A DNA stretch of 64,000 nt from NCBI GenBank assembly GCA_900312665.1, contig ONZQ02000001.1:4644715-4708714 (forward strand). Reading direction: 5' to 3'. Source of the DNA: Cephalotrichum gorgonifer. Taxonomy: Eukaryota > Ascomycota > Sordariomycetes > Microascales > Microascaceae. The notes below the pieces were generated by a model. It made no database searches, was not told the DNA's origin, and worked only from the letters and a program-made list of their open reading frames with translations. The position numbers and the translations under genes were made by a program. Below, in pieces: positions 58,957-64,000 of this stretch. Positions within the stretch are counted from its first letter, which is position 1, and every line of letters starts with the position of its first letter.

Positions 58957-59642
58957 GTGAGAAATAAAGGTATTCGAGGAACGGGAACCGAGTAGGACCG
59001 GTCCAGGCTATGCCTAAGCTCTCTCGTGATTAAACCGTAGACCGGCCAAGGATATATGCCGGGTAGGGCTTAAGTGATGTGGAGCCCGGCGCCTTTGAAC
59101 ATGGTGATTTCCTGATGTGTTCTTCTCCCTTTGTAGTCTTGGCCGCCTGCTACTTATCTAGCCATTGGTGTCACCACGATTATTATCATCTTATGGGCCA
59201 AGCGGGCAACAAACTCAGCACCCGTTATTACGGAGTAGTGGCAATAGTTACGAGTCAGTCCTGCTAGTCAATCTTGCATGAGTCTAATTGCCCCAAGGAC
59301 TATTTGGCGTGCCGCAATGCAGAAATTGCTGCGCAGTACTTCAATAGAGGATGGCCGCCGCAATTCAAGGCCCTGAGGAATAAGGCGTGATGGAACTGGA
59401 ACAGGAGGTGAACCAAGCATTTCCCGAGAGCCCGCATGGGAATGCATATGCGTAAGCGCGCCCTTAAATCAATAATATATGCAGGCTAGTTGGTACAGGA
59501 ACCAGGGTGCTCGCTCGGGCCTCCAGGTTTTCCCTCCTGCTAATTGGTGCGACCTCGTGGGTGAGGTGAGCTCCCAAGGGAGCGGCGGTTTGCACTAATA
59601 TTAGAGGAGGAATTCGTTGGGATTCTCAAAGACCGCTTGCAA

Positions 59643-59649
59643 TATAAAT
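59643..59649 (+). promoter_or_regulatory. TATA-like box of the propeller gene
   Basis: TATAAAT, 97 bp before the ATG at 59740. Position and spelling fit a fungal TATA element. Confidence 0.45.
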
Positions 59650-59739
59650 GGTAGCTCCGCCGCTGGTATTCTTCCTGGAGATTCCGTGAACCCACGCAGA
59701 CTCCCACGGGACAGGAAGATATCTCATCCAGCCATCACC

Positions 59740-60708
59740 ATGCGCCTCACCTCTGCCACCATCTTATCCGCGGCCCTTTCCGTCTCAGCCACCCTCGCCG
59801 GAGGAAAGCCCAGAGTCTCTATTGTTTTCGAGCTCGACACAATCGGCCCATGGTTTGAAAACCTCGTCGTTCGCCCCCATGGCACCATCCTCGCCACTCG
59901 CATGGACTCCCCTCAGATATGGCACATCAACCCCTCTCGCAAAACCGGCGCACCCCTCCTTACCATCCCCGGTGCTCTCAGTGCGACGGGGATAACCGAG
60001 ATAACGCCAGATGTGTACGTCTTCGCGGCTGGCAACTTCTCCTTTGAGGCAGGCGGCTTCGTGCCCGGATCTCTGGCCGTTTGGAGGGTAGATATGACGG
60101 TGGACCATGGCGGCCAGGAGCCTGTTCCCGAGCTGATAGCGAGCTTCCCTGACGCCGGCTTCTTGAACGGCATTGCGGCGTGGGATAATGAGCGGGTACT
60201 AGTGGGGGATATCACCGGCAATGTAGTCTATCTGCTAGACGTAGAGACAGGGGATTTTGACATTGCGCTTGACATCCCCGAGGTTACGCTCGTGAACGGA
60301 ATCCGGGTCCACGACAACACCGTATACCTCGTCAGCGGTGCCTCGGGAAGCCTCTACCGCATCCCCGTCAACGAAGACGCCCAGCTTAATGGAACTCCCG
60401 AACTCATCGCCGCGGACCTTGCACTCGACGATTTTGACATCGCGGATGACGGGACCATCTACGCCGCTGCTGTGTGGAACAACCAGGTAGTGAAGGTCAC
60501 TCAGGATGGCATCGTTACCGTTTTGGCGGGCGGTCCTGATTCTATCACCTTGCTGTCATGTACGTCAGCGAGGCTAGGGCGGACGTCGAACGATAAGGAT
60601 ACGATATATGTATCGACTATGGGTAATGGTGCCTTCCCGGACCCGGGAGAGCCTACTACCGAGGCGAAGATTGTAGCTGTGAAGCTTGGTGGCGTAAGAC
60701 ATGGCTAG
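59740..60708 (+). CDS. Secreted six-bladed beta-propeller (SMP-30/hetero-Diels-Alderase-like)
   Basis: Single-exon gene of 322 residues. ATG 59740 gives a clean signal peptide (MRLTSATILSAALSVSATLAGG); the frame is also open from 59617. Conserved family text: FELDTIGPWFENLVVRPHG, ATRMDSPQIWHINP, ALSATGITEITPDVYVFAAGNFS, GSLAVWRVDMT, DAGFLNGIAAW, VNGIRVHDNTVYLVSGASGSLYRIPV and DDFDIADDGTIYAAAVWNNQVV, ending in FGRT-like ARLGRTSNDKDTIYVSTMGNGAF. This is the fungal SMP-30/gluconolactonase-like group that includes hetero-Diels-Alderases of tropolone meroterpenoid pathways. Whether this copy is an enzyme, a lactonase or something else cannot be told. It stands 476 bp upstream of an IlvD paralogue on the same strand. 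Confidence 0.8.
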   Translation: MRLTSATILSAALSVSATLAGGKPRVSIVFELDTIGPWFENLVVRPHGTILATRMDSPQIWHINPSRKTGAPLLTIPGALSATGITEITPDVYVFAAGNFSFEAGGFVPGSLAVWRVDMTVDHGGQEPVPELIASFPDAGFLNGIAAWDNERVLVGDITGNVVYLLDVETGDFDIALDIPEVTLVNGIRVHDNTVYLVSGASGSLYRIPVNEDAQLNGTPELIAADLALDDFDIADDGTIYAAAVWNNQVVKVTQDGIVTVLAGGPDSITLLSCTSARLGRTSNDKDTIYVSTMGNGAFPDPGEPTTEAKIVAVKLGGVRHG

Positions 60709-61184
60709 ATACTATGCGAGAGCGGCTTGAAGTGCGAAGGGAGTAAGGCACAATTAGATGATACAATTCGTGTCCCAACTGCCTCTACACCAGAAACTGC
60801 ATTGCCCGTCTATTCTGGTTTGAGGGGTCCCACTAAGCAAGGTTTACATTAACCAGGCGATGGAGGTAATTTCACTCTCGCCAGTATTGTTCTCGTCGAC
60901 TATCTCGAAGTTGAGTGGAATCAGTAACAGTGTCTGGAGTCACTATGTCCGGCCTCAGACCGTGGGAAGTCAAGATGCTGAGAAGACGACTCCTCTAATG
61001 AAGCCTAAGTGGACCATGCCCACCAAGTAAGTGCATGAATAAGCGGTATTTCCCCCTATTCCGCTTGCATCATTTCGGAAGAAACTACACAATACGGTAG
61101 GTAACTATATCGCGCATATCTCACACATCATATACCCAGACTTTCTACGGCATTTTCACCACTCAGTTAACGGCTATTTACGCC
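60709..61184. other. Intergenic between the propeller gene and the IlvD gene
   Basis: No gene recognised. It contains the promoter of the IlvD-family gene. Confidence 0.6.
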
Positions 61185-63161
61185 ATGGACGAGTTGCCGG
61201 CCTCCATCAAATCGCAGGCCAACGAGCCTGGGGATTCCAATGCTACCAATCTTCCAGAATCAAATGTGATGGGATCGACCCGCAATGGCAACATCGAGGC
61301 CGAATCGACGGCTCGTTCTGATTACGATCTCAATGTTCCCATTTCATCCGAGCGGGGGGGGCTACGATCAAATTTACCTGGCTATGGCGATGCACACTTC
61401 AGCCTGTTCCTTAGAAAGGTCTTCATCAAGGCTCTGGGCTACACCGACGAATCTCTGAGCAAGCCCATCATCGGTATCATCAACACCTTCTCGTCATTCA
61501 ACCCCTGCCACGCCCAGGTCCCCCAGCTCGTCGAGGCTGCAAAGCGTGGAATCTTGCTGGCTGGCGGCCTACCAATGGAGTTTCCCACTATTAGTATCCA
61601 CGAGTCCTTCTCCAGTCCCACGAGCATGTATCTGCGAAACCTCATGAGCATGGATACAGAGGAAATGGTTAAGGCTCAGCCGGTGGATGCGGTGGTCATG
61701 ATTGGGGGCTGCGACAAGACGGTTCCGGCGCAGCTCATGGGCGGTATCTCTGCGAACAAGCCATTCTTACCCCTGATAACTGGCCCCATGATGCCCGGAT
61801 CCGTAAAGGGGACACGCGTCGGAGCCTGCACCGATTGCAGGAATAACTGGGCCAATTTCCGCGCGGGCGTTATCGATATAGAGGACATCATGGAGGTCAA
61901 CGAAGAGCTCGCGCCGACCGCTGGGACCTGCGGCGTGATGGGCACCGCAAGTACCATGGCGTGCATCACCGCCGCTCTGGGTCTTATTGACCTCAAAGCC
62001 GGTGCCACAAGCCCGGCAGTGTCGTCAACAAGGCTACGGGTGGCCGAGAATACCGGAAAACATGCTGTCGGGCTCCTCAGAGATACAGAGGCGTTCAGAC
62101 CGCAGAAGCTCCTTGCATATGAGAACTTCGTCAACGCCATAATCGTGCTCCAGGCTGCTGGAGGAAGCACTAACGCCATCGTGCACCTTATGGCCATCAT
62201 AAATAGACACCCCGGCGTCAGGGGACGCATCACTCTCCGGACGTTTGACGAGATAGGGAGAAAGACACCGCTACTCATCGACCTAAAACCCAGTGGCGAG
62301 AACTACATGACTGATTTCCATAACGCAGGAGGCATGCTAGCTCTGATGCATACTCTACGGCCCCTGCTCCACCTGAATGCACGGGTGTATACTGGCCAGA
62401 CACTGGGGGAAATGCTAGATCAAACACCCTTTCAATCGTTCGACTTCTCCCGACGTATTGTACGCCCGTTGGATGATCCCTTGTATCAATGCTCTAGCTT
62501 GGCAGTCTTATACGGCAATCTAGCACCCCGGGGAGCAGTGATGAAAGCTAGCGCCTCTAAAGATAAGCGTCTGCTCCAACATCGCGGTCGAGCATGCGTG
62601 TTTAGGAACAGTAGGGACCTCGCTGCACGTATCGACTCGGATGACTTGGACGTCACGGCAGATTCCGTCCTTGTCCTACAGGGCATCGGGCCTGTTGGGA
62701 ACCCCGGCATGCCGGAGGCTGGACTCATACCCATCCCCCGAAAACTCGGCAGACAAGGCGTCACAGATATGCTGAGAATCAGCGACGGCCGGATGAGCGG
62801 CACCGCCGGGGGGACGATAGTGGTCCATGCTTCGCCCGAGTCCGCCGATCCAGAGTCTGTCTTGGGCATCGTCCAGGATGGCGACTTCATCACTTGCGAT
62901 GTAGCCGGGAGATTGCTGCATTTGGAGGTGGATAAGGTCGACATTGAGAGGAGGATAGAGAGTCGGAAGAAGGATCGGGAACCGTTGCCACAGAGCGGGC
63001 GAATTCGCGGAGAGACCGTGGCCAGGAACAAAGATCGAGATCCCTGGCAGGCCAGAAAGACTATGCGTGGATATAGAGGCCTCTATGAGAGACATGTTAA
63101 CCAGGCAGATGAAGGCTGCGATTTTGACTTTCTGACCGCAGACGGACCGGTGGATGCGTAG
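61185..63161 (+). CDS. IlvD/Edd-family dehydratase (dihydroxy-acid dehydratase paralogue)
   Basis: Iron-sulfur dehydratase, single exon, 658 residues. The reaction class is loss of water from a 2,3-dihydroxy acid, either branched-chain precursors or sugar acids. Cluster cysteines are present: FNPCHAQ, GGCDKTVPAQLMGG and PTAGTCGVMGTASTMAC. The C-terminal swivel domain has VLQGIGPVGNPGMPEAG, ISDGRMSGTAGGTIVVHASPES and VQDGDFITCDV. The N-terminal 60 residues are polar with no mitochondrial targeting signal, unlike the housekeeping Ilv3 enzyme. The SDGRMSGT spelling and a long C-terminal tail (GYRGLYERHVNQADEGCDFDFL) fit the extra cytosolic paralogues of filamentous fungi or sugar-acid dehydratases. 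It could serve sugar catabolism or a metabolite pathway, or act as a resistance copy. Confidence 0.88.
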   Translation: MDELPASIKSQANEPGDSNATNLPESNVMGSTRNGNIEAESTARSDYDLNVPISSERGGLRSNLPGYGDAHFSLFLRKVFIKALGYTDESLSKPIIGIINTFSSFNPCHAQVPQLVEAAKRGILLAGGLPMEFPTISIHESFSSPTSMYLRNLMSMDTEEMVKAQPVDAVVMIGGCDKTVPAQLMGGISANKPFLPLITGPMMPGSVKGTRVGACTDCRNNWANFRAGVIDIEDIMEVNEELAPTAGTCGVMGTASTMACITAALGLIDLKAGATSPAVSSTRLRVAENTGKHAVGLLRDTEAFRPQKLLAYENFVNAIIVLQAAGGSTNAIVHLMAIINRHPGVRGRITLRTFDEIGRKTPLLIDLKPSGENYMTDFHNAGGMLALMHTLRPLLHLNARVYTGQTLGEMLDQTPFQSFDFSRRIVRPLDDPLYQCSSLAVLYGNLAPRGAVMKASASKDKRLLQHRGRACVFRNSRDLAARIDSDDLDVTADSVLVLQGIGPVGNPGMPEAGLIPIPRKLGRQGVTDMLRISDGRMSGTAGGTIVVHASPESADPESVLGIVQDGDFITCDVAGRLLHLEVDKVDIERRIESRKKDREPLPQSGRIRGETVARNKDRDPWQARKTMRGYRGLYERHVNQADEGCDFDFLTADGPVDA

Positions 63162-63769
63162 ACTATGAAAATAGGAACACGGTTTACCCAACCTCTATCA
63201 GGATATACCTTGTGATTCTATGTCTTGTATTTGGAGCGAAGCCTCCGGTGCTAATATTTGTCAATGGATGGACTCGCCTCCACCTGTTGGTCGTCCTTTC
63301 GGATCTCCATACGCACTGATTCATGCAGCGGCACCGGACCTGTCCTCAAGACACGAGATAACACCGGAAACATCCATGCCTGCTTGCATATCACATGCAG
63401 ACCTGTGGGCTGAGGGACCTGTACCCAGTACCTGATTACGAGTAGGAGTAGGTCGTGCGGGGGCCCCGGGGGGGGGGGGGGGGGGGGCAAAAGTCACAGG
63501 GTACCTACCGGACTAAGGCACCAGTTGATTACTGTCCCTTTGCGTAGTATTTGTAACTAACGTACCATGGCTGGCAATATGTTAGTCCCAGCTATATTTG
63601 CCAGTTAACACAAATGGCTCTATATTAAAGGCAGTCGAATATCGGGATGACATCATCGATACTGAGGGAGGAGGATTAGTTGTTGAAAGAACGAGAGTGG
63701 GTGGGAGAATGATAGGGCCTGCAGTGTACATAGGGCCTCCCTGTTGACTGAGGGGCATCACCCAATGAC
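63162..63769. other. Intergenic between the IlvD gene and tRNA-Phe
   Basis: No gene recognised. A TACGAGTA octamer lies at 63437-63444, and a GGGGGCCCC stretch followed by a run of 20 G lies at 63459-63487. Confidence 0.6.
63468..63487. repeat. Homopolymer of 20 G
   Basis: Run of 20 G directly after GGGGGCCCC. Its length is prone to sequencing error. On this strand it could form a G-quadruplex. Confidence 0.85.
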
Positions 63770-63770
63770 T

Positions 63771-63858
63771 GCGATGATAGCTCAGCTGGGAGAGCGCCAG
63801 ACTGAAGAACTTCCAATCAGCATCCTGGAGGTCCCCGGTTCAAGCCCGGGTCGTCGCA
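63771..63858 (+). tRNA. tRNA-Phe (GAA) with a 15 nt intron
   Basis: Cloverleaf: acceptor GCGATGA/TCGTCGC with discriminator A (one T-G pair), T8 A9, D arm GCTC/GAGC with an AGCTGGGA loop, anticodon stem CCAGA/CCTGG, loop CTGAAG with anticodon GAA, variable AGGTC, T arm CCCGG-TTCAAGC-CCGGG. Without the intron the length is 73 nt. The intron (63809-63823, AACTTCCAATCAGCA) sits after position 37 and contains TTC, able to pair with the anticodon as in other nuclear tRNA introns. Oddities: the last anticodon-stem pair is A31-C39 and position 38 is T rather than A, so it could be a weakened copy. Confidence 0.82.
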
Positions 63859-64000
63859 TTTACTTTTTGCTAATTTATATAATGAATAATGCTGGCGGGT
63901 GGATACACCTGGTTAGAACGGCATCAGTCTTATAATTTCAATTTTTAAATATTTTTATATATTTAGACAATTTATAATAGATAAATTATAAGTTTTAACT
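63859..64000. other. AT-rich right edge
   Basis: From about 63928 the sequence is almost only A and T (runs such as ATTTTTATATATTTA). No gene seen. It may be the start of an AT-rich, repeat-induced-mutation-like block. Confidence 0.6.

Larger units (their letters stand above)
56619..59739. other. 3.1 kb region without an intact gene; repeats and gene relics
   Basis: Sits between the GT15-like gene and the propeller gene. It holds a threefold tandem repeat (56941-57072), several frames of 60-200 codons that match nothing I know, an asparagine synthetase exon fragment (58846-58956), and short coding-like pieces interrupted by stops (near 58430-58640 minus strand and 59279-59390 plus strand). 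Most likely a graveyard of decayed genes or mobile DNA. No terminal inverted repeats or transposase motif was recognised. Confidence 0.55.

Noticed and set aside
56619..59739. An intact transposon
   Set aside because: No terminal inverted repeats, target duplications, reverse transcriptase or transposase motifs could be recognised, only relic-like frames.
63744..63935. Small plus-strand protein at 63744
   Set aside because: Its frame lies on the tRNA-Phe gene and simply translates it.
1..64000. CRISPR arrays, prophage or bacterial operons
   Set aside because: The window is eukaryotic with spliceosomal introns. No spaced direct repeats of CRISPR type were seen.

Overview
The window is nuclear DNA of a filamentous ascomycete (Pezizomycotina, most likely a Sordariomycete; the class is inference). 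The evidence is short introns of about 50-115 bp with GTANGT-type donors, CTAAC/CTGAC-like branch sites and YAG acceptors; a set of single-copy fungal housekeeping genes; mating-type-like HMG, Cch1, Sla1 and Kre2-family proteins; and an intron-bearing tRNA-Phe at the right edge. I rebuilt most gene models by joining frames across introns, checking that each junction keeps phase and restores a conserved motif.

Positions 1-52,000 are a dense, conserved block. In order it holds: cch1 calcium channel (-), msh5 meiotic MutS protein (-), emc5 (-), an HMG-box regulator with a 2.9 kb upstream region (-), a WHIM/PHD chromatin protein (-), an unknown acidic protein (-), PP2A B55 subunit (+), a UAA-family nucleotide-sugar transporter (+), AMP deaminase (+), sla1 (+), a TLC-domain membrane protein (-), cog8 (+), hem25/SLC25A38 mitochondrial glycine carrier (+), a charged coiled-coil protein (-), prefoldin 1 (-), a TMF1/Sgm1 golgin (+), nas6 (-), prp46 (+) and orc1 (-). 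These serve unrelated core processes: calcium entry, crossover formation, ER insertion, endocytosis, Golgi tethering, heme synthesis, splicing, replication origin licensing and proteasome assembly. Three of them (cog8, the TMF golgin, the nucleotide-sugar transporter) act in Golgi traffic. Several neighbours are divergent pairs sharing 0.4-1.2 kb promoters (cog8/TLC, pfd1/TMF, nas6/prp46).

Positions 52,000-64,000 look different and accessory. They hold a secreted protein built from about 22 acidic Ala/Asp/Glu/Asn hexapeptides, a divergent Kre2-family (GT15) protein lacking the acidic residue of its EP-G metal motif, a 3.1 kb stretch with tandem repeats and gene relics (including a clear exon fragment of asparagine synthetase), then a secreted six-bladed beta-propeller of the SMP-30/hetero-Diels-Alderase type next to an IlvD/Edd dehydratase paralogue, a G20 homopolymer, a tRNA-Phe and a very AT-rich end. 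This right arm is the best candidate for something new: it could be the edge of a secondary-metabolism or fast-evolving secreted-protein region, but no core biosynthetic enzyme lies inside the window.
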